NCBI RefSeq assembly: GCF_003217495.1
Contig: NZ_QJSW01000008.1
Coordinates: 62,001 to 126,000 of the forward strand
Origin: Paenibacillus barcinonensis
GTDB taxonomy: Bacteria > Bacillota > Bacilli > Paenibacillales > Paenibacillaceae
Length of the DNA stretch: 64,000 nucleotides
Direction: 5' to 3'
Shown piece by piece: positions 1 through 9,178 of the stretch. A model generated the notes under the pieces. The model was given only the letters and a program-made list of their open reading frames with translations, was not told the DNA's origin and did not search any database. The position numbers were made by a program, and so were the translations under genes. Positions within the stretch are counted from its first letter, which is position 1. Every line of letters begins with the position of its first letter.

Positions 1-704
1 TCCTCATTCGGCGTCACCCGCTTCAAACGGCCGTTCGCCACAGGACTGAACTGGGATTTCTGATAGATGACCTTATATATGGTATCGGGAAAATTGGCTG
101 ACCGCAGCCGGTTTAAGACAACGTTGGCAACTGCAACTTTGCCTTCGTACGGTTCACCTTCTGCCTCTGCCATGACGATTTTCTGTAGCAGAAACAGTTC
201 TTTATCGGACACACTGTAAGACCAGGTCGCGAGTTTCGCATCGTCCTGCTTCAAAAGTTCGGTCCGCGTAAAGTAAAGTTTTTGGGGGGGAGTTGAAACA
301 GCTGCTGCTGCTTTGGCACGTTCCAATTTAGCCAGTTTCAAGGCAGCTTCTTTTTTAGCTTTTGCGTCAGCAATGGCCTTCGCTTTGCGTTGGGCTGCAG
401 CCTGCTTCTGTTCCTGCTCATGTTGAGCAGACACAAGCCAGTTTCCGGCTGGCAACGCAGCAGTCCATGTTACCGATGATTTAGACGTGTAAGAAGATAG
501 ACTTGTCCCATCTTCAGTCATTCGCCTCTGCTCCTGAGACAAAGCCGGGTTATTATGTGCCGAAGCCGCAAGCTCCGTCATCTGTTTGCTATCACTCGCT
601 TCGTTCCACTTCCCAGTCGCTTGAACGACATTTACCCCCACTATACATACAAGCAGCACAGATAACATCGGTGCTACCCAACGATTCTTGCTTATAATTT
701 CCAT
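1..704 (-). CDS. Cell wall hydrolase, SleB/CwlJ family (C-terminus beyond window)
   Basis: This partial gene runs off the left edge. It starts at ATG 704 behind AGGAGG (about 714-719). The first 25 residues form a signal peptide or membrane anchor. A low-complexity segment and an Ala/Lys-rich coiled stretch (about residues 100-140) follow, and then the start of the hydrolase domain, where 'IVMAEAEGEPYEGKVAVANV' is the characteristic entry of the SleB/CwlJ (Hydrolase_2) fold with its catalytic Glu. Members of this family are lytic enzymes that cut peptidoglycan, classically the spore cortex during germination. The poly-C run near 289 stays in frame, so no frameshift is seen. The exact role, cortex or vegetative wall, cannot be told from the fragment. 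Confidence 0.8.
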   Translation of the reverse strand, partial: MEIISKNRWVAPMLSVLLVCIVGVNVVQATGKWNEASDSKQMTELAASAHNNPALSQEQRRMTEDGTSLSSYTSKSSVTWTAALPAGNWLVSAQHEQEQKQAAAQRKAKAIADAKAKKEAALKLAKLERAKAAAAVSTPPQKLYFTRTELLKQDDAKLATWSYSVSDKELFLLQKIVMAEAEGEPYEGKVAVANVVLNRLRSANFPDTIYKVIYQKSQFSPVANGRLKRVTPNE

Positions 705-834
705 TCGAAGATTCCTCCTGTCGAAACAATTCCCTAAACTAAGTAACCCAAAAAAAAGAATTTGAATAACGATGGCTAATATTACATAGGGATAAACACA
801 ATGTCAATGTGATTTTATGGTATATAAAAGTTTT

Positions 835-1437
835 TCAGGAAAATGAGAACGTATCCAGCGTCTCATACATGGGCGATTGTGCAAGCCTTGTCACATAAAG
901 TACAAACCCTTCTACAGTCCATGAATCCCCATAAGAAACAGGTTCTGTAACAACGCCCGATAATCCATTATTATCCATTTCAGGCAGGTGTCCAACATAT
1001 TTTCTGGCTACGGTCACATGTGGACGATACGGTCTCAGCTCTGCTTCAAAGCCCAGTTCCTTCGTCGCCTGAACAATAGCCTCTTGCAGATGATGTAAGC
1101 GCTCTACCTCTCCGCTAACACCTCTCCATAGAACCTTGGGCGAATGTTCCAGACCAAATGTGCCCCAGGTATCAAGCCGCAGAGCAAATGCATTGAATTC
1201 AGCAGCAACCGTACGCAGGGCTGCTCGAAGATGACCCACATCACTCATCAACGTATCTCCCAGAAACTGCAATGTAATATGATAATCCCTATGGTCCGTC
1301 CATTTGCGAAAATCCAGTTTGTTCCGTATGGGCTGTACCTGCATCTGAAGAAACTGTTGAATATCTTCAGGCAACCGCACAGCGATAAAAAGACGTTCCC
1401 GCCGGGATGCATGTTCTTGAAGTACTTGAGTATTCAT
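835..1437 (-). CDS. thpR: RNA 2',3'-cyclic phosphodiesterase (LigT/ThpR, 2H family)
   Basis: A 200-aa member of the 2H phosphoesterase superfamily. Both catalytic HxTx motifs are visible: 'HITL' about residue 54 and 'HVTV' about residue 143. They sit in the usual LigT contexts ('DYHITLQFLG' and 'RPYRPHVTVARK'), and the length matches the family. Such enzymes open 2',3'-cyclic phosphate ends of RNA, and their physiological role in Bacillota is unclear. The start is placed at ATG 1437 because AGAGAGG lies 8 nt upstream. A GTG at 1446 is in frame but overlaps that ribosome binding site. It is a stand-alone gene divergent from the dehydrogenase on the right. Confidence 0.85.
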   Translation of the reverse strand: MNTQVLQEHASRRERLFIAVRLPEDIQQFLQMQVQPIRNKLDFRKWTDHRDYHITLQFLGDTLMSDVGHLRAALRTVAAEFNAFALRLDTWGTFGLEHSPKVLWRGVSGEVERLHHLQEAIVQATKELGFEAELRPYRPHVTVARKYVGHLPEMDNNGLSGVVTEPVSYGDSWTVEGFVLYVTRLAQSPMYETLDTFSFS

Positions 1438-1636
1438 TCCATACACCTCTCTAAAGTTCGCTCTATTATTTCATAAATATGCATAGCATTTCAAGCTGGG
1501 TAAATATAGAGTGACACAAAGAGCATCATTTGCATATAAGGCTTCGTTCCTGCATTTTCTATCTTTGTGCACGCCGTATGCCTAATCTGATACACTTGAA
1601 AAGACGAATCCATTGATCTCAGGAGGAATACACTTT

Positions 1637-2593
1637 ATGGGCAAAATCATATGTTTTCCAACATTATCTGAAGAGCAGCAACAGCGGATACAGCAAGCCG
1701 CACCAGGGTACACCATCCAGATTGGCAAGGCCAAGGACCTCGATCCGGCTGAATTAAAAAAAGCAGAGATTATACTGGGATGGTCTTCCCTTATACGCGA
1801 ACATGTACTGAATGAGGACAGTCCACTGAAATGGATTCAGGTCTGGTCGGCTGGTGTTGATCATCTTCCGATGGAGGACCTTCAGCATAAACAGATTCAA
1901 ATAACCAGTGCGAATGGTGTTCATGCCATCCCCATTACGGAAATTATTCTGGGCATGATGTTATCCCACAGCCGCTGGCTGAGACAAGCCATGCTGTATC
2001 AGCATCAGGCCGAATGGAAGGCACCCGGCAAAGCGCTACCGGAACTGCATGGCAAAACAGCAGTGATCGTCGGCGTTGGCGAGATCGGCACCGAGACAGC
2101 ACGCATCCTGAAAGCTCTTGGTATGCACACTGTCGGGGTCCGGCGTTCAGGCAAGGATGTGCCCAATATAGATACTATGTACGATATGTCTGGACTACAT
2201 GAGGCTCTCCGTCAAGGCGATTATGTCATCAACATTTTGCCACTGACCGATGAAACACGTCATATTTACAATCAAAATACATTTGATCAATTCAAAACGG
2301 GAGCTTGTTTCGTCAATGTAGGCCGTGGCCCCAGTGTAGAGACAGAAGCCATGCTAGACGCTCTTCGCAGCGGGAAACTCGCTTTTGCAGCGCTGGACGT
2401 ATTTGAAGAGGAGCCCCTTCCTTCAGACCACCCGCTCTGGGCAATGGACAATGTGTTAATTACACCTCACATCGCAGGAAGTACAGAGCAGTACACGGAA
2501 CGCGCCCTTGATATTTTTATTAAAAATCTGGAAGCCTACGTTGCTGGCAAAACTCTACCGCTCAATCTTGTCGATTATAGTCATAAATACTAA
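1637..2593 (+). CDS. D-isomer-specific 2-hydroxyacid dehydrogenase
   Basis: A 318-aa NAD(P)-dependent oxidoreductase of the D-2-hydroxyacid dehydrogenase family. The Rossmann motif GVGEIG is near residue 145. The catalytic triad is recognisable as Arg in 'NVGRGPSVE', Glu in 'FEEEPLP' and His in 'TPHIAGST'. The family reduces 2-keto acids such as hydroxypyruvate, glyoxylate or phenylpyruvate, and the substrate here cannot be read from sequence. The start is ATG 1637, ten bases behind AGGAGG (1621-1626). An upstream TTG at 1613 would place the ribosome binding site inside the gene. It is monocistronic and followed by a terminator. Confidence 0.88.
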   Translation: MGKIICFPTLSEEQQQRIQQAAPGYTIQIGKAKDLDPAELKKAEIILGWSSLIREHVLNEDSPLKWIQVWSAGVDHLPMEDLQHKQIQITSANGVHAIPITEIILGMMLSHSRWLRQAMLYQHQAEWKAPGKALPELHGKTAVIVGVGEIGTETARILKALGMHTVGVRRSGKDVPNIDTMYDMSGLHEALRQGDYVINILPLTDETRHIYNQNTFDQFKTGACFVNVGRGPSVETEAMLDALRSGKLAFAALDVFEEEPLPSDHPLWAMDNVLITPHIAGSTEQYTERALDIFIKNLEAYVAGKTLPLNLVDYSHKY

Positions 2594-2683
2594 CACAAAC
2601 GCACGTTCCCATGCAATATAATTTAAATGACACATCATTGTAATGGCACAAAATATGTTGCTAATAGTTCCAGCATATAAACG

Positions 2684-2726
2684 AAAAAACTCCATCAGGA
2701 ACTCTTTTCCTTGGTGGAGTTTTTTT
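2684..2726. terminator. Bidirectional intrinsic terminator
   Basis: An imperfect inverted repeat (ACTCCATCAGG / CCTTGGTGGAGT) is flanked by an A-run on the left and a T7 run on the right. It can end both the plus-strand dehydrogenase and the convergent minus-strand methylase. Confidence 0.75.
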
Positions 2727-2752
2727 CATAGCATTCAGTTTGCTTTCAACGC

Positions 2753-3787
2753 TCAGGAACACACCCAGATGTGCCTTACAAATGCACTTTTACGAACTGT
2801 TCCATACCGCTCAATGGTCCAGCCCGCTTCCAATAGATGCTCCTGCACCCACTCTGTAGAGACAATAACAGCTCGCCCACACAATTCACGTAATTTCGTC
2901 AGCATTAACCGCTGCTCATGATCGGGAAGAACAGAGCAAAGATTGTACGGCATGTCGAATATTGACGAATCATACCTTCCCTCAAGCTCCTTCATGTCTC
3001 CCAGCGTAATTCGATGTGCATCGTATCCAAAATGCGGTAAATTCACACGGGCTCCCCGCACAGCAAGTGCATTCAGATCATTACCTCTTGCATCAATGCC
3101 CATGGACAAGGCTTCAATAACAACCGTCCCCATTCCGCAGCAAGGATCAAGCAAACGATGTCCCTCCACTACTGGAACAGCGATATTCACAAGTGCTCTC
3201 GCAAGAGCAACCCCAAACCCTGTCGAGTAATTTTGGGGCTTCTGCTGATGAACCTGCCATGACTTGTCCGATTCTGTCCACCGACCCAGGAGCCATTTTT
3301 CTCCTGTTTTGATTAGTCCGAAAGTCACTTTAGGCTGCTTCATCTGTGCTGTTCCCCGGATACACATCCCGATGTCTCTTTCTAACTTACGAGCCTGAGC
3401 ATAATCCGGTACAGCGTCTCCCGCCTTTAAACAAACCACCTTAAACGTCTCATCAGGCATCAAACGAATCTCTCGGGCCACGGGAAGCAATTCGGCAACC
3501 GATGCACCTTGGCCCAGCACATCCAGCCGTCCATGAATAAAGGGACTTCTCCCCGGTGAAATACGTCGTTCAGACCACACATACGAGGTACCCTCACGAT
3601 ATATCGTTACATCCGTTTGAAGGAGGGTGCTTAGTTCCATCTCACACAATTGCATCTCATTTTCATGACACGCAAAAATATACAGGTCATGAACATGTTG
3701 AGGTCCCTTACTCTTTCCTTCGCCGATACGTCCATTTACAGCAGAGCTTGCAGAATACGCCTCAAATTTGTTCAGATTATTCGCCAT
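2753..3787 (-). CDS. Class I SAM-dependent RNA methylase-like protein (Trm11/TrmG10-like)
   Basis: A 344-aa protein whose C-terminal half is a Rossmann methyltransferase. The SAM-binding motif is 'LDPCCGMGTVVIEA' (about residue 217). An acidic 'GNDLN' ends the second strand, and 'DMPYNL' takes the place of the (N/D)PPY motif typical of N-methyltransferases acting on bases. The N-terminal half ('YIFACHENEMQLCEMELSTLL') resembles the start of Trm11/TRM-G10-type tRNA guanosine N2-methylases. Methylation of tRNA is the likely job, but the substrate is inferred from family only. The start at ATG 3787 has AGAGAGG just upstream. Confidence 0.7.
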   Translation of the reverse strand: MANNLNKFEAYSASSAVNGRIGEGKSKGPQHVHDLYIFACHENEMQLCEMELSTLLQTDVTIYREGTSYVWSERRISPGRSPFIHGRLDVLGQGASVAELLPVAREIRLMPDETFKVVCLKAGDAVPDYAQARKLERDIGMCIRGTAQMKQPKVTFGLIKTGEKWLLGRWTESDKSWQVHQQKPQNYSTGFGVALARALVNIAVPVVEGHRLLDPCCGMGTVVIEALSMGIDARGNDLNALAVRGARVNLPHFGYDAHRITLGDMKELEGRYDSSIFDMPYNLCSVLPDHEQRLMLTKLRELCGRAVIVSTEWVQEHLLEAGWTIERYGTVRKSAFVRHIWVCS

Positions 3788-3924
3788 AATGCCTCTCTTT
3801 TCCCAGCTTTTATAGTACTTTCGCTTCTTCGAGCATCGTCAAGCTTCGGTAGTCATTGTATCCAAAGTCAGGCGGAGTGACAACTCCATAGACAATGGAC
3901 AAAGCTTACTTTTAATCCAAAAAT

Positions 3925-3958
3925 AAAAAAACAGGGACCTCCAGCATCGGAAATCCCT
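3925..3958 (-). terminator. Intrinsic terminator after chemotaxis receptor
   Basis: On the minus strand a 10-bp stem (AGGGATTTCC / GGAGGTCCCT, two G-U pairs) is followed by G and T7. It lies about 120 bp past the stop of the chemotaxis gene. Confidence 0.7.
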
Positions 3959-4078
3959 CTGAATATTATGATTAGTACCTGCTCCTAAAAAGCATTTTTT
4001 TGCTCATTACAAGCATGGTTCAAACAACCGTTTTACCCTGTTTCTTCTATATAAATACAACAGCGTATACAGAACAGA

Positions 4079-5791
4079 TTAAACTTTCAGTTTTTCGATA
4101 GAAACAACCAAATCGTCAGACAGCTCCTTCAACGTCTGAATATTACTGCTGATCATTTCCAATGAGCTTACCTGTTCCTCTGCGGAAGCAGAGACTTCCT
4201 CCACACTTGCAGCCGATTGCTCGGACACCGCAGAAATCTGCTGACTGAAATCATTCATTTGACCACTGCTCTCTTCCATACCAGCAAGTCCATCTGTCAT
4301 GACGCCAATGACTTCAACCATGCCTTCAACCGATTGATTAATTGTTCTGAACAACTGACCTGAAGCAAGCACCTGCTCCTGTCCTAGCTGTGTCTCCTGA
4401 ACACCCACACGCAGCTCGTCCACCACTCGTTGAGAGTCCTGTTGAATGTCCTGCGTAATAGTTGTGATCTCTTCAACGGAAGCCTGTACAGCCTCGGACA
4501 ACTTCCGAACCTCCGATGCTACAACTGCAAAGCCACGTCCGCTCTCTCCGGCCCGCGCTGCTTCAATTGAAGCATTCAGTGCCAGCAGGTTGGTTTGACG
4601 TGCGATGTCGTGAATAACCAGCACAAGCTTGGAGATATCTTCGTTCTTACGATTGAGCTGCTCCATCTTGCTCATAGAGGATGACACTGCACTGGCAATC
4701 TGCTGCATCTGTTGTACGGAGCCTTCCATCGCCCTACGGCCACTTTGTCCTTGCTCCAGCACTTGATTAGACATATTCCGAAGCTGATTCCCCTGCTCCG
4801 CATGTTTCTGAATATGATTATTGAGTTCTTCAACAGCGCGAGCTGATTCAACTGCAGTCTGTGCCTGGCTTTCAGCAGCCTTTGCCGACTCTTCCATTGT
4901 AATCGCAATCTGCTGACTGCCAATCTTGACTTCTTCGGAAGCGATGGCCAATTCATTGCTTTGCCGATTCACCGTTTCGGCCACTCGCCTCACATTTAAT
5001 ACCATTGAAGTCAGATTACCTTTCATCTCATTGACCGCTTTGGCCAGAGTACCAACCTCATCTTCATATTTCGTATGTACATCCTGTACGTTCAACTGAC
5101 CTTCCGCGATCAATTTCACAGCACTGATGACACGAAGCAGCGGTTTAACAACTTGTGTACGTATAATCGGTATAAATATAGCCGTGATAAGAATAATCAC
5201 CAGCACACCTATAATTACCGACAACCTGCCATCCTGAACAGAACGGATCGTTTGGGCTGCCGATATATCCGATTGCTGCTGACTGTAATTGACGAGGTAA
5301 TCCAGATTCACCTGCATGGTATCAAAGGATTCCGCTCCTTTGATAGCAACTTCTTTGGCAAGCCCCGTCTGTCCTTCGTCTTTCAGTCGAATCGCTTGCG
5401 TGTTGATTTTCAGATACCCTTCCCACTTGTCCTTAAATGACGACCAGTTCTCCTCCTCTTCCGCAGACTTGCTCAATTTATCGTAAGCAGTAATAGCCTG
5501 TGCTGTTTCACGAATAAATTTGGTACGTTCTTCGTTAATCGCGGCTCTGTCGGATGCATCGGCATCAAAGTAACGATAACTTAGAGACAGTACATGCTCT
5601 GTTGTATAGTTCAAGCGGTTGATCTCCTGAATGGATGGCATCCAGTTACCGGTAATATCATTTGTGTTCGTTTCAATTGAATTCATCCGGCCAATAATGG
5701 TGACACTTAGAATGATTAAACAGAGGATTAACAAGTAAAACGCGATGCTGATACGCAGACCGATACTCTTGATTTTGAATCTGCTAAACAT
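4079..5791 (-). CDS. Methyl-accepting chemotaxis protein
   Basis: A 570-aa membrane chemoreceptor. A first membrane segment (about 12-34) is followed by an extracellular region of about 155 aa with the helical-bundle (4HB_MCP-type) pattern, and then a second membrane segment (about 188-210). A HAMP linker and a long cytoplasmic coiled coil follow. The signalling hairpin tip reads '[20 protein letters not shown]' (about 395-415), which is invariant in the family and contacts CheA and CheW. Glu/Gln-rich heptads on either side are the likely methylation sites. The ligand is unknown. The start is ATG 5791 with GAGGGGG upstream. It is a single gene bounded by terminators, with no che genes nearby. 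Confidence 0.93.
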   Translation of the reverse strand: MFSRFKIKSIGLRISIAFYLLILCLIILSVTIIGRMNSIETNTNDITGNWMPSIQEINRLNYTTEHVLSLSYRYFDADASDRAAINEERTKFIRETAQAITAYDKLSKSAEEEENWSSFKDKWEGYLKINTQAIRLKDEGQTGLAKEVAIKGAESFDTMQVNLDYLVNYSQQQSDISAAQTIRSVQDGRLSVIIGVLVIILITAIFIPIIRTQVVKPLLRVISAVKLIAEGQLNVQDVHTKYEDEVGTLAKAVNEMKGNLTSMVLNVRRVAETVNRQSNELAIASEEVKIGSQQIAITMEESAKAAESQAQTAVESARAVEELNNHIQKHAEQGNQLRNMSNQVLEQGQSGRRAMEGSVQQMQQIASAVSSSMSKMEQLNRKNEDISKLVLVIHDIARQTNLLALNASIEAARAGESGRGFAVVASEVRKLSEAVQASVEEITTITQDIQQDSQRVVDELRVGVQETQLGQEQVLASGQLFRTINQSVEGMVEVIGVMTDGLAGMEESSGQMNDFSQQISAVSEQSAASVEEVSASAEEQVSSLEMISSNIQTLKELSDDLVVSIEKLKV

Positions 5792-5986
5792 ATGAACTTC
5801 CCCCTCATGACAACTTTCACATCAAATCCAATTCCAGTGCTATTAAGCGGTTAACCATTCTATCGGCCTCTTGCAAATCGCACTCATCTATATTATAGCT
5901 ACACTTTTAATAGCCATGAATATTATAGCATTCTTTTGTCAGGTTGACGCTGTAAATTGTAAAATCATGTTGAAATTTATCGAACT

Positions 5987-6026
5987 AAAAAAGCTGCAAC
6001 ATCCGATATTTCTCAGACTTGCAGCT
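5987..6026 (-). terminator. Intrinsic terminator after LLM oxidoreductase
   Basis: The perfect 8-bp stem AGCTGCAA / TTGCAGCT has a 19-nt loop and a T6 tail on the minus strand. It lies 35 bp past the stop of the luciferase-like gene. Confidence 0.75.
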
Positions 6027-6060
6027 CTTGATTTCTTATATAAATCCTTCAATTCAACTT

Positions 6061-7086
6061 TCACACTTTTGCAAAGCGAATCAGGCAATCCTGTTTGGCC
6101 GCAGCAAGCAAGCGATAGGATTCCAACCTGCGTTCATAATCAGGCCCCGCCGTTACAACAAGTATTCTGTCGGTATTTAACCTCTGCGCCAGCCGATCAA
6201 GCTGCTGCCACACTTGTTCGGGTGTGCCCGCAATATGCTTCAGCACATGAGTATTACTTGAACCACCCTGATCTTCTGAATCACGCGCACTGCTCAAATC
6301 CGAACCATCCGGGCGCTCGCCATGTGACTGCTCCTGCTGATTCTCTCTGCGTTGGTCCGCTATCTCACGGCTCCAGCCTAAAGCTTCGCTCTCTGATGCA
6401 GCACAGATCACACTAATCGCCGCCATGACCACAGGATGCTTCAGATGAGCACTCGGAACAAATTGATCCCGATAACGACGAACCGCCTCCACTCCATCCG
6501 AATCGCTCATAAATTGACCAAACACATACCCCATACCAAACTGTGCGGCCAAGTCTGCACTTTTGAGATTGGTGCCCAGCATCCACAGGGATAGCGGTGC
6601 TTCGGGAACTGGACGAGCTACAACCGGAACATCCTCATACGTATAACGATCCTCCAGCAGCCTTGTCAATGAAGCAAGGGATTCAGGCAGTTTCGAAACA
6701 TGCTGCAAATAATTGCCGCTGAGCGCCATAGCAGCGTGAGGCCCCCCACCCGGAGCCCGTCCTAATCCAAGCTCAATTCGGCCCGGATACAACGACGCCA
6801 GCAGTCGAAACGACTCCGCCACCTTCAGCGGGCTGTAGTGTGGCAGCAGGACGGCTCCCGAACCAAGCTGAATAACTGCGCCAATATGTGCCAGCAGCAC
6901 CTCTGGAGCAGCCGAGGCAAGCTCAGCCATGTCATGATGCTCGGATGTCCAATATCTGGCGTATCCCCACGCCTCGGCACGTTGAGCCAGAAGCACAGCT
7001 TGCTGAAGCGCCTGTTCAGCGGTCGCACCATTCAGCCTCGGAACAAGATCCAGCACGCCGAGACTGATATTTTCTTCTAACGTCAA
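6061..7086 (-). CDS. LLM class flavin-dependent oxidoreductase (bacterial luciferase-like)
   Basis: A 341-aa TIM-barrel protein of the luciferase-like monooxygenase family (MsnO8/YhbW-type). Family signatures are 'RYWTSEHHDM' (about 45), 'GSGAVLLPHYSPLKVAESF' (about 75-93), and 'GRIELGLGRAPGG' (about 100). These enzymes use reduced FMN, supplied by a separate reductase, to oxygenate small substrates. The actual substrate is not predictable. The start codon is TTG at 7086 with AAGGAG 7 nt upstream, and no better ATG precedes the conserved N-terminus. A hydrophilic insertion about residues 240-270 is variable. It follows dgt on the same strand (86-bp gap), so co-transcription is possible. Confidence 0.85.
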   Translation of the reverse strand: MTLEENISLGVLDLVPRLNGATAEQALQQAVLLAQRAEAWGYARYWTSEHHDMAELASAAPEVLLAHIGAVIQLGSGAVLLPHYSPLKVAESFRLLASLYPGRIELGLGRAPGGGPHAAMALSGNYLQHVSKLPESLASLTRLLEDRYTYEDVPVVARPVPEAPLSLWMLGTNLKSADLAAQFGMGYVFGQFMSDSDGVEAVRRYRDQFVPSAHLKHPVVMAAISVICAASESEALGWSREIADQRRENQQEQSHGERPDGSDLSSARDSEDQGGSSNTHVLKHIAGTPEQVWQQLDRLAQRLNTDRILVVTAGPDYERRLESYRLLAAAKQDCLIRFAKV

Positions 7087-7172
7087 ACCCTCAACTCCTT
7101 ATGAGCGCAGCATTTCTTCTATTCATTCAGATCATCAATGAGCCTAATCACCCGGATTATAGATGTAACCCA

Positions 7173-8588
7173 CTAATCCAGGTCATAGATCGAGCCCACC
7201 TTCAGACCATACAGTTCATTATAAATTTTCTCGGCAAACGCATCCGTCATGCCGGCGATATAATCAATCACCATATGCTCCCAGGTCCAGATTGGCTGAG
7301 ATTTGGCCTGATCCTTCTCATAACGCTGCAACCAATCGGATGGAATGATGGATTTGGACGTTTCCGGATCAAGGAATGCATCCCATAAGCGCTTAATCAT
7401 CCATTCACTGCGTTTTTGCAGCCGCTGTACACGCAGATCCCGAATCATCGTTACCCACGCGAAGCTCTTGAGCACACTCACCGTGCGCAGCATGTCGAGG
7501 TCTTCCACGCCCTCGCGTACGAACGTTACTTTTTTCCAATCGCCATCATCAATGACGCCAAGACTGCCCACAAAAAGGCTGACCCAATACGCCTTCACCT
7601 CACGACGGGTACGCGAGTAATCATGCTCACAGAAAGGCATCTTCTCATTCCAGACACGCAGGAACGACGCAAGGACCTCTTCCACTTTTTCCGAAATTGC
7701 TTCCCTCGTCCAGCCCTTCCAGAACAAGTCCTCCAGTGTGGTTACTTTATCTACGATAAGCCGGTTGATATGCTGGTCCTGCAGAAAATGCTCATGCACC
7801 TCGATTTTGCCAGCCTTGATGCCGTCCTCCAGATCATGTGCAGAATACGCAATATCGTCGCAGAGGTCCATCAGCTGGGCTTCAAGTGTCTTCTTGCCAG
7901 CAGGGATGCTCCAGCGGTCCCGAATCTCGCGGATATACTGCCACTCATGATGGTACATGCCTTTCTTGCTCTCCGTTCCCGGATAAGGGTACTTGTTAAT
8001 GCCCAGCAGCACAGCATCGGAGAGATTCAGTCCGTCGATATCCTCCCGCTTCTCCAGATACATAATAAGACGGAAGTTATGTGCGTTACCTTCAAAATGC
8101 TCGTATTTCCGCTTCAGCTCCGCACGTACCTCGGATTCGGCCTTGGGCACTTTGGCGTTACGGCTTTTCTTCATGATCTTCTTGGCTTCTGTATGGATCA
8201 GCTCATCCAGAATGCCATCCAGCACTTCTTCTCCTTTATGTCCAAAGGGTGGATGACCGAAGTCATGCGCAATCGCAGCACATTCCACCACTTCCGAATC
8301 AATGATGAGCCCCGGGCTCTCTGCCTTGCTAAAGTCCACCTCGGGGTAACGGCGCAGCAGACTTCTGGCCGCTTCCCGGGCAATCTGCGCAACCTCCAGG
8401 GAGTGGGTCAGACGTGTTCGATAATAATCCCCGGTGCCTGCTCCAAATACTTGTGATTTGCCCTGTAGCCGCCGGAAGGTCGGTGAATGTATCAGTCTGG
8501 AGTAGTCCCGTTCGTACGCAGCACGCGCGCCCTCCAGTTTCGTTAATTCAGGATATTGTCTATGTTCTCTCAGATCATTCCATTGCAT
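7173..8588 (-). CDS. dgt: Deoxyguanosinetriphosphate triphosphohydrolase (dGTPase)
   Basis: A 471-aa HD-domain dNTP triphosphohydrolase that splits dGTP into deoxyguanosine and tripolyphosphate and so trims the dNTP pool. The metal-binding HD pattern is present: H62 in 'RTRLTHSLEVAQIAR' and H108-D109 in 'AAIAHDFGHPPFGHKGE', with the later Asp in 'DDIAYSAHDLEDG'. Length and motif order match bacterial dGTPases of the large class. The start is ATG 8588 (GGAGTGA upstream). The open frame extends 28 codons further upstream without a ribosome binding site or conservation. Confidence 0.92.
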   Translation of the reverse strand: MQWNDLREHRQYPELTKLEGARAAYERDYSRLIHSPTFRRLQGKSQVFGAGTGDYYRTRLTHSLEVAQIAREAARSLLRRYPEVDFSKAESPGLIIDSEVVECAAIAHDFGHPPFGHKGEEVLDGILDELIHTEAKKIMKKSRNAKVPKAESEVRAELKRKYEHFEGNAHNFRLIMYLEKREDIDGLNLSDAVLLGINKYPYPGTESKKGMYHHEWQYIREIRDRWSIPAGKKTLEAQLMDLCDDIAYSAHDLEDGIKAGKIEVHEHFLQDQHINRLIVDKVTTLEDLFWKGWTREAISEKVEEVLASFLRVWNEKMPFCEHDYSRTRREVKAYWVSLFVGSLGVIDDGDWKKVTFVREGVEDLDMLRTVSVLKSFAWVTMIRDLRVQRLQKRSEWMIKRLWDAFLDPETSKSIIPSDWLQRYEKDQAKSQPIWTWEHMVIDYIAGMTDAFAEKIYNELYGLKVGSIYDLD

Positions 8589-9137
8589 GTGAATCACTCC
8601 TAGCCGACTGTCTCTATTTTGAGTGATTATACACAACATCTGCGGTTTCGAAAAGCAAAACCTGACCGTCATGTCATCTCTTCTTACATCAACTGGTGAT
8701 GTACAGCCCTCTCTTTAACTATTATACCCTGCAAGACTATGGTCTGTGCATGGAATTAAGAACACTGCGCTGTTTCGTAGAAGAAACGATGTGTGCGAGC
8801 AGAAGCAGAAGAAATCCGATCATTCGCAAGTCGCGGCAAAATATGAGAAAGCAACTAATCCAGCAGCTGTCCAGCGCTAACGATCCTGAGAGAGCTTATT
8901 TAGCCATTTATAACACGTTGATGATTCTAGCGATCCCCACAAACTCTATTTCGCATCAAACCCGCAAAAACTCCAGAAAAATAGAGCTATGAAGAGAAAT
9001 AACGTCTCTACGGATCGTTAGAATAAAGAATCGGCTAAAACGTGCCAAATAGCGTTTCTGGGGATCGTTAGCGCAATGTGAATTAAAAATAAAGCTGGAA
9101 GCCAAAGCTAAGCCAGCTTTGACATTTAAAAAGCAAG
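8589..9137. other. Non-coding interval between dgt and htpG
   Basis: No convincing gene is seen in this stretch of about 550 bp. A 98-codon plus-strand frame at 8696-8992 has no ribosome binding site and overlaps the short-repeat cluster. The interval holds the dgt upstream region, four copies of a short repeat (listed separately), and a small hairpin (AAAGCTGG / CCAGCTTT, about 9088-9119). Confidence 0.6.
8874..9074. repeat. Cluster of four short imperfect repeats
   Basis: Four variants of a unit of about 28 bp built on CTAACGATCC-n-AGA-n-ACG-n-TATTT-n-GC. Two are on the plus strand (8874-8905 and 8927-8954) and two are inverted (8996-9021 and 9044-9074). A fifth, single copy is at 11805-11830. 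The inverted arrangement lets the left pair fold onto the right pair. The function is unknown. Confidence 0.6.
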
Positions 9138-9172
9138 AAAACCCGGCAGGCAACTAACATCCTGTCGGGTTT
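9138..9172. terminator. Intrinsic terminator after htpG
   Basis: A near-perfect 12-bp stem (AAACCCGGCAGG / CCTGTCGGGTTT) has a 10-nt loop. It lies 7 bp past the htpG stop and has T-rich sequence on its minus-strand 3' side. Confidence 0.8.
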
Positions 9173-9178
9173 AACTTC

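Noticed and set aside
289..300. Possible frameshift at the poly-C/A run in the SleB-like gene
   Set aside because: Careful reading (seven C then five A) keeps the frame open into the conserved hydrolase domain.
8696..8992. 98-codon plus-strand frame between dgt and htpG
   Set aside because: No ribosome binding site, no recognisable family, and it runs into the short-repeat cluster.
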